64,000 nucleotides of DNA from Paenibacillus sp. MMS18-CY102 (GTDB lineage: Bacteria > Bacillota > Bacilli > Paenibacillales > Paenibacillaceae), in assembly GCF_009789195.1 (NCBI RefSeq), contig NZ_WSTC01000014.1, positions 89,719 to 153,718 on the forward strand, read 5' to 3'. The notes under the pieces were generated by a model, which ran no database searches, was not told the origin of the DNA, and saw nothing but the letters and a program-made list of their open reading frames with translations. How positions within the stretch are numbered: position 1 is the stretch's first letter; each line of letters starts with the position of its first letter. The translations under genes and the position numbers were made by a program. Shown piece after piece: positions 7,461 through 15,130 of this stretch.

Positions 7461-8276
7461 GTGGATGTGCAGCAGCCGATTGCAATATTAGACTCCGGAG
7501 TTGGCGGATTAACGGTTGCCAAGGAAGTGATGCGACAGCTCCCGCGCGAGAAAATTGTCTATTTTGGCGATACCGCTCGCACGCCGTATGGTCCGCGTCC
7601 GGCAGGTGAAGTTGTTCGATTTACGAAAGAGATTGTTGATTATTTAGCTCAATACAATCCCAAAATGATTGTTGTTGCGTGCAATACGGCGACGGCATTC
7701 GCCCTCGATGACCTTAAAACAATCGTATCGGTTCCCGTTGTAGGCGTTATTGAACCAGGGGCTAGGGCTGCGCTAAGCCGAACGAATACGGGCGTAATCG
7801 GGGTTATTGGCACGGAGGGAACGGTTCGAAGCGGCGCTTATGAGTTTGCGCTAAAACAGCTCTCGCCGCACATCCATGTGATTAGCCAAGCGTGCCCGGC
7901 ATTTGTGCCGTTAGTGGAGCAAGGGAACTTTCGTTCAACTGAAACGTACGATACCGTCCGGCAGGCGCTTGGTTACTTGCGGGAATATCCGCTTGATTGC
8001 ATGATTCTCGGCTGCACGCATTATCCGTTTTTGACCGAGAGCATAAGTGAAGTGATGGGCCCTGACGTGGCGCTGATTAGCTCCGCTGAGGAAACCGTGC
8101 GTGAAATTCGAGCGATTCTAGAAGGGCAAGGCAAGCTGGCAAGCACGGAAGTGGAGCCTGTGCATCAATTTTTTTGCAGCGGACAACAGCAGATGTTTAA
8201 GCTGATCGCTACACAATGGCTGGGCAAGCAGATTGAACTGGCGCCAGTCGTATGGCAAGTGTCTCATATTGGGTAA
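7461..8276 (+). CDS. racE: Glutamate racemase
   Basis: This cytoplasmic enzyme makes D-glutamate for peptidoglycan by two-base catalysis. Both catalytic cysteines are in their motifs (VVACNTATA and LGCTHYPF), and the N-terminal PIAILDSGVGGLTVAKE and YFGDTARTPYGPR are canonical. Length is normal at 271 aa. The start is GTG at 7461 or two codons later (7467); both are preceded only by a weak AAGAAAG. It stands alone, ended by a hairpin. The next gene cleaves peptidoglycan stem peptides next to D-glutamate, a loose functional link. Confidence 0.95.
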   Translation: MDVQQPIAILDSGVGGLTVAKEVMRQLPREKIVYFGDTARTPYGPRPAGEVVRFTKEIVDYLAQYNPKMIVVACNTATAFALDDLKTIVSVPVVGVIEPGARAALSRTNTGVIGVIGTEGTVRSGAYEFALKQLSPHIHVISQACPAFVPLVEQGNFRSTETYDTVRQALGYLREYPLDCMILGCTHYPFLTESISEVMGPDVALISSAEETVREIRAILEGQGKLASTEVEPVHQFFCSGQQQMFKLIATQWLGKQIELAPVVWQVSHIG

Positions 8277-8293
8277 TTGAAGTACAAATAGAC

Positions 8294-8347
8294 AGGACAG
8301 TGATCTGTGCCCGCACTCGTACGGGGACAAGATGCACTGTCCTTTTT
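8294..8347 (+). terminator. Terminator of racE
   Basis: A long imperfect hairpin begins with AGGACAGTG and closes with CACTGTCCT followed by TTTTT. Confidence 0.88.
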
Positions 8348-8454
8348 GGCTTTCTGGGAATGAGTGTTCCTGTGAGCGAATACGATATAAGGATAAGCAT
8401 TTTAACGAAACGAATAATCGAGATCGATTGATCGGGAGAAAAGGAGGAGGCCAA

Positions 8455-9657
8455 TTGCTCTCCTATACCGTTCGTCCCGGTGATACGCTGCTGCGTGTCG
8501 CGCGGGATTTTGGCATTTCGGCAGCATCGCTGCTTGCCTGCAACCCTAGACTAACAGAAGGGGAACCTATGCCAGTTGGCATCATTTTGCAAATTCCACC
8601 GGCATCGGATGTCTGGTATACCGTCCAGGAAGGCGATACCCTTCAGCGGCTGTCCGAGCTGTTCGGCATAGAGGCGGCCGCTGTCGAAGCGGCTAATCGC
8701 TGCTGCGCGCCTGCTAAGTGGGTGCCGGGCATGCTGCTTCGCATTCCTGTGGGTCCCCCGAACCGCATCGTAGACGCGCGCGCGGAATATGGCCCTAATG
8801 AGCTTAGCCGGGATTGTGCGCTGTTAGCAGACCGTTATAGCACGGCTGTCGAGGCAAGAAGCATTGGCGAAAGCGTAATGGGCAAGCCCATCATAGCGAT
8901 CAAGCTTGGCAACGGCCCTCGCGTCATTCATGCCAATGGCGCATTCCATGCCAATGAATGGATTACGAGCGTGCTGTTGATGGCTTTTGTAGAGGATGCG
9001 GCTCGAGCGGCGGAGATGAACCTGCTTCTGCGGGCCGTTGATATTAAGTCTTTATTAACAAAGGTTACGTTATGGATCGTGCCAATGGTTAATCCTGATG
9101 GCGTACAGCTTGTGCAAGAAGGGCTGCATGTTGGGCATCCGCTCTATGCGGAGTTGCTTGAAATGAATCGAGGGTCGGGGCGATTCAGCCGATGGAAAGC
9201 GAACGTGCGGGGCGTTGACCTGAATGACCAATTTCCTGCCCATTGGGAGGAGGAGTGCAGCCGGCGGGGAACACCAGGCCCGGGGCCCCGCGATTATCCG
9301 GGGCCTAGCCCGCTCAGTGAGCCGGAGGCGGCTGCGATGGCGGCATTTACGGAGGAGCAGCAATTCGAGCTTGTGTTGGCGCTTCATACGCAAGGGCAGG
9401 AAATTTATTGGAATTATCGCGGATATGAACCGCCTGGATCAGAGGGGATCGCTTTCCGATTAGGGCAGGCTAGCGGATATCGCCCTGTCTATTTGACTGG
9501 GAGCGATGCGGGCTACAAGGATTGGTTTATTCAGGCCTACCGTAAGCCAGGGTTTACGATTGAGGCGGGTATAGGGGTCAATCCGCTGCCGTTGGAGCAA
9601 TTCGACGATATGTATGACGATATTGTGAAGCTATTGCTAGAGGCGATGCAGTCGTAA
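8455..9657 (+). CDS. LysM-LysM-M14 peptidase, gamma-D-glutamyl-meso-diaminopimelate endopeptidase I-like
   Basis: Two N-terminal LysM domains (about residues 1-48 and 52-98; YTVRPGDTLLRVARDFG and YTVQEGDTLQRLSELFG) bind peptidoglycan. The rest is a zinc carboxypeptidase-fold (M14) domain with H165-x2-E168 (FHANEW), H311 (ALHTQGQE) and catalytic E370 (FTIEAGIG). This is the layout of Lysinibacillus endopeptidase I, which cuts the gamma-D-Glu-Dap bond during spore-wall or muropeptide processing. No signal peptide is seen, as in the spore-associated enzyme. The start is TTG at 8455, directly after AAGGAGGAGG; no ATG fits. Confidence 0.92.
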   Translation: MLSYTVRPGDTLLRVARDFGISAASLLACNPRLTEGEPMPVGIILQIPPASDVWYTVQEGDTLQRLSELFGIEAAAVEAANRCCAPAKWVPGMLLRIPVGPPNRIVDARAEYGPNELSRDCALLADRYSTAVEARSIGESVMGKPIIAIKLGNGPRVIHANGAFHANEWITSVLLMAFVEDAARAAEMNLLLRAVDIKSLLTKVTLWIVPMVNPDGVQLVQEGLHVGHPLYAELLEMNRGSGRFSRWKANVRGVDLNDQFPAHWEEECSRRGTPGPGPRDYPGPSPLSEPEAAAMAAFTEEQQFELVLALHTQGQEIYWNYRGYEPPGSEGIAFRLGQASGYRPVYLTGSDAGYKDWFIQAYRKPGFTIEAGIGVNPLPLEQFDDMYDDIVKLLLEAMQS

Positions 9658-9700
9658 GGCGATAAGGGAATGAATGCGCTAGGCACGATAGGCATAAGAG

Positions 9701-9726
9701 GCTGCTAAACGTAACTGTTTAGCGGC
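9701..9726 (+). other. Hairpin without T run
   Basis: GCTGCTAAAC and GTTTAGCGGC flank a 6-nt loop, 40 bp past the endopeptidase gene. It may be a weak or processed 3' end. Confidence 0.4.
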
Positions 9727-9812
9727 CCACTGCCGCGTGGTATACTTGTACCAAAGGCAGAGGCCGTGCGAAGCATGCGTCGCTTATTCCTGCCGACGAG
9801 GGAGGGATACGA

Positions 9813-10061
9813 GTGAATAAGTTGCTGTCGCTTCGGCGATGGAAGCATTTGCTGATGCGTGTCTATAAGCTGCTCACAATGCCGCAGGTGAAGTTAGGGG
9901 ACAAGCTTCTGTTTATTGTGCCGGTTGCCGTGTATTGGATTTTGCCCGATGTGATCGTGCCGATTCCGTTTATGCCGTTGGACGATATTGCGGTTACGCT
10001 GCTTATTGCAGGCTGGTTTGCAGGCCGGATGGAACGCAAATACGGCATCAGCAGCCGATAA
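9813..10061 (+). CDS. DUF1232-like small membrane protein, 82 aa
   Basis: The core KLLFIVPVAVYWILPDVIVPIPFMPLDD followed by a second hydrophobic stretch (IAVTLLIAGWFAGRM) matches the YkvA-like DUF1232 pattern, in which a proline-rich 'LPDxIPxPFPxxDD' sequence sits at the end of a helix. The start is GTG with GAGGGA upstream. Function unknown. Confidence 0.75.
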   Translation: MNKLLSLRRWKHLLMRVYKLLTMPQVKLGDKLLFIVPVAVYWILPDVIVPIPFMPLDDIAVTLLIAGWFAGRMERKYGISSR

Positions 10062-10147
10062 AAGCCAGATGAACGGGTTGAACTTATGCGAGGCATTCTA
10101 TACAATAACTAAGATAAGCCTGATAGAGTAAAAGGAGCGATTAACCA

Positions 10148-10450
10148 ATGAAGTGCAAAATATCGAAAAACGCAGCGAAAGTTCTCCGTCTAGAGCTGGA
10201 CAAGCCTGAGAATGAAGGAAAGTTTCTCCGCATTCATGTGACGCATGCCCATGGCGACCACGCGCATTACGGCATGGCGATTGACACGCCGACCGAGAAA
10301 GACGAAATCGTGAAGACGGATAAAGACATTGACGTTATTCTTGAGAAAGGCGTCGATTTCCTCGATGGCGTTCGCGTTGACTATTTCTACGTGCCGGAAG
10401 AAGGGTTTGCCGTTACGAATCCGTCCCGAGGCAATCACGGCGATCATTAA
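10148..10450 (+). CDS. HesB/IscA-fold protein lacking the cluster cysteines
   Basis: The 100-aa protein follows the A-type carrier layout (MKCKISKNAAKVLRLELD, then FLRIHVT, then a long beta-hairpin and YFYVPEEGFAVTNP). The first conserved cysteine site reads THAHGDHAHYGMAID, and the C-terminal C-x-C motif is replaced by NPSRGNHGDH. All three cluster cysteines are missing and histidines cluster instead. It looks like a member of the HesB-related group that lost or changed the site; it might bind another metal. The next gene follows after 15 bp. Confidence 0.72.
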   Translation: MKCKISKNAAKVLRLELDKPENEGKFLRIHVTHAHGDHAHYGMAIDTPTEKDEIVKTDKDIDVILEKGVDFLDGVRVDYFYVPEEGFAVTNPSRGNHGDH

Positions 10451-10465
10451 TCGCAGCGTTGCATC

Positions 10466-10687
10466 ATGCCTAACGACATACGAATTTGTGACAAATGCAA
10501 ATATATTCGCATCAAGACGATGCTTCCTAAGCTGGCCAAGCTTGTGCCGGAAACGGAAATTAAAGTAGGCTGCAAGTCTTACTGTGGTCCCTGTGCTAAG
10601 TATCCGTTTATTTTCGTGAATGGGCGATACTTGAAAGGGAAATCGGAAGACGACGTTATCGAAGCAGCCAAGAAGTATTTGAAATAG
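10466..10687 (+). CDS. DUF1450 protein, YuzB-like, cysteine-rich
   Basis: The protein has 73 aa with an N-terminal C-x2-C (ICDKC) and a central GCKSYCGPCAKYPFIFVNG, the hallmark of YuzB-like DUF1450 proteins, which have a thioredoxin-like small fold. Four to five cysteines suggest a metal or thiol role, but none is proven. It lies 15 bp downstream of the HesB-like gene and is probably cotranscribed with it. The terminator follows at once. Confidence 0.82.
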   Translation: MPNDIRICDKCKYIRIKTMLPKLAKLVPETEIKVGCKSYCGPCAKYPFIFVNGRYLKGKSEDDVIEAAKKYLK

Positions 10688-10698
10688 GCAAGTGCAGA

Positions 10699-10727
10699 AA
10701 GCCGCGGTGGAGCCGCGGTTTTTTTGT
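10699..10727 (+). terminator. Terminator of the HesB-like/DUF1450 pair
   Basis: GCCGCGG-TGGA-GCCGCGG is followed by seven T. Confidence 0.8.
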
Positions 10728-10779
10728 TTTGTGGAGCGGCGGCCGCCGCTGGGTCCCACGGCCAACCGGCAACCGCCGC

Positions 10780-10962
10780 TAACGGACTCCACGGCCGTTA
10801 TATCGCGCAAAATTCGTTCGATTTGCGTGTAACGGACACATATGACGTTATTTAGGCTATTTTGCAGCGAATTCGCCGCTTATCTGCGTAATAACGGCTG
10901 CTGAGTCCGTTACAATTTCAAAAGGCAGCAAAATGGGCAAATAACGTCCCCACGGTCCGTTA
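10780..10962. repeat. Array of four 21-bp TAACG-N11-CGTTA palindromes
   Basis: Four imperfect palindromes of identical length, each TAACG-N11-CGTTA, lie at 10780-10800, 10830-10850, 10892-10912 and 10942-10962. The start-to-start steps are 50, 62 and 50 bp. Units often contain TCCGTTA or TAACGGAC. The spacers share TTTTGC/GCAAAA cores, and the second and third spacers are partly complementary (CTATTTTGCAGC against GCAGCAAAATGG). The 10728-11003 gap between two convergent operons holds no ORF I believe. I see no further copy in intergenic DNA of this window. It fits a REP/MITE-like dispersed element. Confidence 0.75.
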
Positions 10963-11003
10963 GAATCCGCCCGCCGCGTTGCGCTGCGGTCCGTAGAGTG
11001 GAA

Positions 11004-11039
11004 AGAAAAAATGCCATCGCAGAATCTGCAATGGCATTT
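11004..11039 (-). terminator. Terminator of the LTA-synthase-like gene
   Basis: On the minus strand, AATGCCAT-TGCAGA pairs with TCTGC-ATGGCATT, followed by six T. Confidence 0.85.
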
Positions 11040-11121
11040 CTCTTTTGGAGCATACTCGCTCCATATTTGTTGACACAGGCAGCAGGGACCATGGAAGTGC
11101 CAGCGGTCGATTAGCCTGCCC

Positions 11122-13146
11122 TTACTTAGACGCACTATTCGCTGCCGCTGTACTTGCTGTCTCGGCCGAGCGCTTGTTCAAAATGCCGATGATGTTGTAC
11201 TGTACGGTCTCATCGGAGACGCGAAGCTCTTCCCGCGCAGCTTCTGCACCTGCGGCGCAGCCTGCTTTATCGGTCACCTCGCCTGTGTTGGCATCATAGC
11301 ATACGCCGTTAGCGACAATGCCGTCTGAGGAAGGCATATAGAACACATTGCCGTCCGTAAAGGCGCCGCTTCGGAAGACGACCTTCTTGCCTTCGAGCGG
11401 CTTGTCCAGCACAAGTGGCGTGCCGACCTTACGCTCATCTGCAGTCGAAATGCCGAGCAAATGCAAAATCGTTGGCGATACGTCGAGCTGGCCGCCTACG
11501 TTGTGGTAAGTGCCCGCATGCTTGCCGTCAGGCAGGTGGACGATGAATGGCACTTGGCGCAAAATTTGCTGGCGCTGAATTTCGTTTAGCGGCTTGCCGA
11601 GAAGCTGCTCGAAAGGCGCCCAGTCGCGAATGGAATTGTCATGGTCACCATAGAACAGGAAGATCGAGCGATCCCATAGCCCTTCTTGCTTCAGCTTCGT
11701 TACGAAATTGCCGAGCGATTCGTCCACATAATGGACAGCCTGCAGGTAGTCACCGAACATCGTGCCTTTGAACGAGCCGACATCAAGCTTTTGATAGCTT
11801 GCTGGCAGGGCGTAAGGATGGTGGCTCGACAACGTGATGAGGAACGAATAGAATGGCCGCTTCTGCTCGCCCATAACGTCTGCCGATTGCCGGAAGAACG
11901 AGTTGTCCCCGATCGACCAGCCCAGCGGCTCCTCTGTCGTGAAATGCGTCCGGCTATAGAACGTATCGTATTTCATCCGCGAATACATCGTATTCCGGTT
12001 CCAGAAGCCGCCGTCATAGGCGTGGAATACGGAAGTGGAGTAATTGTTCGCTTTGAGCGTAGCGGGCAAGCAGTCGAAATCATTTTGCGCGTACTGAATA
12101 AAGACTGAGCCGCTAGGCTGAGGCTGTACGGAGCATTGGACGGCAAAGTCGGCGTCCGATGTCCTGCCCTGTGATGTCTGGTGGTAGAACCGGTCAAAAT
12201 AGGCGCTTTCTTTGATTAAGGCGTTCAAATTCGGCGTAATCTCTTGCCCGCCAATCGATTGGCCGATGACGTAATTCATATACGCTTCGGCTTGCACCAT
12301 AATGACATTGCTGCCTTTGTACTCCCCGAAGGTTGGATCGGATTCAAGCGTACGCCGAACGTCACCGCGTTCCTTGAACCATTGCTCAGCTTCATTCACT
12401 TGATCATCCGTTGCGACAGCTTTATGAATCCAGTGCTGATTCGCGTAACGGTAAACGTCGTAGCCGTGGAAGCCAAGCACGCCTGTCACGTTATAGATCG
12501 ATAGGTTCCACCAGTTGCCGACGAACAAGCCTTGTGCCCATGTTTTCTTCGCAATGTTTACTGGCACGAAGACGAGCGTCAAGCCTGTTGCGAATACGAT
12601 GAGTGCAAAAGAAATGCGGAACAGCACCCGGCGAAGCCTAGGCGAGCGGCGGAAGCTAAGCCCGTCTTGTTTAATCGGTTTGCGGCGAATGCCGAGGATC
12701 GACAGCACGATGACGAATGGCCAATCGACGAACAGCCACAGGTCGTTCCAGCTTAAGAGGGAATCGATGCTGTCGCCGAGCGACTCGACTTGCCCAGCTT
12801 GCGTTAATACCGGCACTGAGATTAAGTCTTGGAAGTAACGGAAGTAGATCAAATCTGCGAACACGATGAAGGTCAGAATGAGGTTGAGAATGACGAGTGC
12901 AATTGTCCGTCCGCGTTTTGGCAGCAAGATCGTCCAGAAGGAGGCGAGCGCCAGCGAGCCAATCGCAACAAAGACGTCGTCGACGCTCATCGCCATATTT
13001 GGCACATGAATGTAACGGTCGAAGAGAACGAGTTTGAACATCATAAGCAAGAAGAAGCACAACAGGTCTGCGGCAAGGAGGCGTACGGCAAACTGTAACG
13101 TAGCTTGAAGCCCGCGCCGCGCCGTACTTTGTAACGGTCTATCCAT
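11122..13146 (-). CDS. LTA synthase-family sulfatase-fold membrane protein
   Basis: Five N-terminal transmembrane helices (about residues 18-40, 54-75, 81-103, 136-153, 174-194) are followed by a large extracellular sulfatase-type domain. Metal and catalytic residues are in place: E287 (VQAEAY), nucleophile T329 (SQGRTSDADF) and D501/H502 (FYGDHDN). These enzymes transfer glycerol-phosphate from phosphatidylglycerol to make lipoteichoic acid or prime it. The ATG at 13146 is chosen because a TTGCAT-N16-TATAAT promoter overlaps the next upstream ATG (13197). Which LtaS paralogue it is cannot be told here. The C-terminus ends in a short Ala/Ser tail. Confidence 0.92.
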   Translation of the reverse strand: MDRPLQSTARRGLQATLQFAVRLLAADLLCFFLLMMFKLVLFDRYIHVPNMAMSVDDVFVAIGSLALASFWTILLPKRGRTIALVILNLILTFIVFADLIYFRYFQDLISVPVLTQAGQVESLGDSIDSLLSWNDLWLFVDWPFVIVLSILGIRRKPIKQDGLSFRRSPRLRRVLFRISFALIVFATGLTLVFVPVNIAKKTWAQGLFVGNWWNLSIYNVTGVLGFHGYDVYRYANQHWIHKAVATDDQVNEAEQWFKERGDVRRTLESDPTFGEYKGSNVIMVQAEAYMNYVIGQSIGGQEITPNLNALIKESAYFDRFYHQTSQGRTSDADFAVQCSVQPQPSGSVFIQYAQNDFDCLPATLKANNYSTSVFHAYDGGFWNRNTMYSRMKYDTFYSRTHFTTEEPLGWSIGDNSFFRQSADVMGEQKRPFYSFLITLSSHHPYALPASYQKLDVGSFKGTMFGDYLQAVHYVDESLGNFVTKLKQEGLWDRSIFLFYGDHDNSIRDWAPFEQLLGKPLNEIQRQQILRQVPFIVHLPDGKHAGTYHNVGGQLDVSPTILHLLGISTADERKVGTPLVLDKPLEGKKVVFRSGAFTDGNVFYMPSSDGIVANGVCYDANTGEVTDKAGCAAGAEAAREELRVSDETVQYNIIGILNKRSAETASTAAANSASK

Positions 13147-13195
13147 AGTGGAACGTAGCCTTCTTTCTTCACCAATAGTTAATAAGCCATATTCC

Positions 13196-13223
13196 ATTAT
13201 AGTCTAGTAGAAACGTAATGCAA
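13196..13223 (-). promoter_or_regulatory. Sigma-A promoter of the LTA-synthase-like gene
   Basis: On the minus strand, TTGCAT and TATAAT are separated by 16 bp. Transcription would begin near 13189, downstream of the ATG at 13197, which argues for the shorter start. Confidence 0.65.
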
Positions 13224-13282
13224 GGTTATGGGAAAGGTTGGCTTATCGCAATATGATTTGTATGGAACGAAATAATCCACGC

Positions 13283-14827
13283 TTATCTGCTTAACAAATG
13301 TCTCGTGGTCACGTTAAGTGCCTCTGCCAGCTGAATAAGCTGCGCATGGCTAAACCGGTCTAATTCGCCCCGTTCCAGCCTTGAAATCAAATTGGCGCTT
13401 TTATAGCCGATTTTCTCAGCTAATTGCTTTTGGGTAGTGCTTAGGCTGCGTCGCACGCGCTCCACGTTTTGCCCAATTTGAAAAGTTTCATAAACGTCGT
13501 AGATGTCTTTGGACGCAATGGATTGCGCATCAGCCGCCACCTCAGGGAGTGATTGTTGAACCTCTAGGCCAAAGTCCAAGCATAGAGCGCGCAGCCCCCC
13601 AAAAAATCCGCTTCCAATCGGATTAAACTTCCATTCGCCTTTATAAACATAGAGTTCGCCGATGACGATCGCTGTTTCTTGGGTCAGGCCTTCTCCGAAG
13701 CTGAAGCTTGCGATTTCCTTGCCTGTTCGATCGTTCAATAACCGGATGCGGATTTCGGACACTTGGCTGAAGGAGTGGGACAGCTCCTCGCCTTCGTAAA
13801 TTGTGAGGGAAAACGCGATTTTCTGAACCTGAAAGGCCAGCCTATCAAATGCGATCTTGAACTGCGCTTTGTTCGAATTGATTTTGTGGTAAGCAACGGA
13901 ACCATTGCGATGATCAGGATTTCCATAAAAAATGCAATCGTCATCCTTTGTGCAAACATTGTTCGCATCCAATAAAAAAGCAGAAGAATCCAAGTCGATG
14001 TCTGGATTAAGCAGATCCCACTCTACCTCGGCTAGCAGTTTATCGATGCTTTCATTTTTGGTGACATCGATTTTTTGGCCGCGAATAAGAGAACTGCTAT
14101 GCCGTGCGGGAGTCGGTTCGGTGCGTTTCGACTGCACGGGTGCTAATGAAATCGGTTCAGTGGCAGGAGAAGGAGGAGCGGGTGAGCGTTTTTGCTCGGC
14201 TTCGGCTTGCGGCGGTAAATATTGTTTTTTCTTTGCTTTATTCGCAGCAGGTGCAGAGAAGGGGGTGTAACCGCCCATAAATAGTTTTCCGATTTTATAC
14301 CCATGTTCCTTCGATAAAGCTATGGGACTGTCGCATTCATGATTGTGCAGCAGGTTCAATAATAAAATCGCACATGCCTTGGCGTCATCGAGGGCATCGT
14401 GGTGGTTCAAAGGAATGTAGTGGAGCCTGGCCAAGTCGTTAAGGCGATAGGATGGCAGGTCAGGAATCAGCCGTTTGGCAAATAGGTAGGTACAGTAATA
14501 CTGGAATGAAGGATATTGAATCGTGCTATTGTCAAGGCAATAGCGGAGTACGCTCATGTCGAAGGAAGCATTGTGCGCAACGACATGCTTGCCTTCCAGC
14601 ATCGGTTGAAGGGTGGGCCACAGTTGTTCGAAGCTTGGCTTGCCTGCAACCATTGACGGCGTGATGCCGTGTACACCAATATTCATTCCGTCAAAATGCT
14701 GCTTGGGATCGATGAGCCAAGACTGTTCGCTGACGATTAGCCCATTTTGAACCTCAACAAGCCCGACGGAGCAGGCACTCGAACGGTTCGAATTGGCCGT
14801 CTCGAAATCTATTGCTACAAAATCCAT
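13283..14827 (-). CDS. Fusion protein: DEDDh 3'-5' exonuclease - TerD - XRE helix-turn-helix
   Basis: Three domains lie in one 514-aa chain. Residues 1-165 are a DnaQ-like exonuclease (D7/E9 in AIDFETAN, D90 in AHNASFD, H142/H143 and D148 in NHHDALDDAK). Residues about 195-260 are a P/A/E-rich linker. Residues about 265-425 are a TerD domain (WDLLNPDIDLDSSAFLLD, DDDCIFYGNP, QVSEIRIRLLN, ETAIVIGELY, WKFNPIGSGF). Residues about 452-512 are an XRE HTH (TQKQLAEKIGYKSANLISRLERG). The start at 14827 has GGAGGT seven bases upstream. No other ter genes are adjacent. It probably couples a calcium-binding stress sensor to nucleic-acid cleavage; that is inference. Confidence 0.9.
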   Translation of the reverse strand: MDFVAIDFETANSNRSSACSVGLVEVQNGLIVSEQSWLIDPKQHFDGMNIGVHGITPSMVAGKPSFEQLWPTLQPMLEGKHVVAHNASFDMSVLRYCLDNSTIQYPSFQYYCTYLFAKRLIPDLPSYRLNDLARLHYIPLNHHDALDDAKACAILLLNLLHNHECDSPIALSKEHGYKIGKLFMGGYTPFSAPAANKAKKKQYLPPQAEAEQKRSPAPPSPATEPISLAPVQSKRTEPTPARHSSSLIRGQKIDVTKNESIDKLLAEVEWDLLNPDIDLDSSAFLLDANNVCTKDDDCIFYGNPDHRNGSVAYHKINSNKAQFKIAFDRLAFQVQKIAFSLTIYEGEELSHSFSQVSEIRIRLLNDRTGKEIASFSFGEGLTQETAIVIGELYVYKGEWKFNPIGSGFFGGLRALCLDFGLEVQQSLPEVAADAQSIASKDIYDVYETFQIGQNVERVRRSLSTTQKQLAEKIGYKSANLISRLERGELDRFSHAQLIQLAEALNVTTRHLLSR

Positions 14828-14961
14828 GAAACGTACCTCCGAAAGATGAGTTGAGCAATGAATGCTTACCATATGTGTGGGATTTACCAAATCCTCACAC
14901 TTAATATATCACTCAGTAATGATAGATTCCAAACGCTTCCTATGGAGGGCGCGTAGGGACG

Positions 14962-14995
14962 GGGCAGATTTCTCTACCCTAAATGCCCTTCGGCG
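14962..14995. repeat. 34-bp direct repeat, copy 1
   Basis: It begins GGGCAGAT and ends GCCCTTCGGCG; it matches copy 2, which starts 51 bp further on, at 29 of 34 positions. The preceding GGGCGCGTAGGGA is roughly complementary to its CCCTAAATGCCC, so a stem is possible. It lies between the exonuclease-TerD gene and the rRNA methyltransferase gene. I believe no gene in this gap. Confidence 0.7.
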
Positions 14996-15012
14996 AGTGA
15001 ATCGCCTGAATA

Positions 15013-15046
15013 GGGCAGATAAATCTACCCTATACGCCCTTCGGCG
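15013..15046. repeat. 34-bp direct repeat, copy 2
   Basis: Same ends as copy 1, with AAA in place of TTC after GGGCAGAT and CTATACG for CTAAATG. The gap between the copies carries a small inverted repeat, GGCGAGTGAATCGCC. Confidence 0.7.
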
Positions 15047-15074
15047 CGATAGCCTCTTTGACGCAAATAAGGCC

Positions 15075-15122
15075 GTCGAGACTTTCTCGACAGCCAAACA
15101 GGGCGCCCCAATAGGCGCCCTG
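15075..15122 (-). terminator. Tandem hairpins, probable terminator of the rRNA methyltransferase gene
   Basis: ACAGGGCGCC-CCAATA-GGCGCCCTGT lies 9 bp past the stop codon. A second hairpin, GTCGAG-ACTTT-CTCGAC, follows. T runs are short (TTTGG), so termination may be partial. Confidence 0.6.
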
Positions 15123-15130
15123 TCATCATT

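Noticed and set aside
10780..10962. Regularly spaced repeats that could be taken for a short CRISPR array
   Set aside because: Units are 21 bp with variable centres, spacers are 29, 41 and 29 bp and related to each other, and no cas gene is near.
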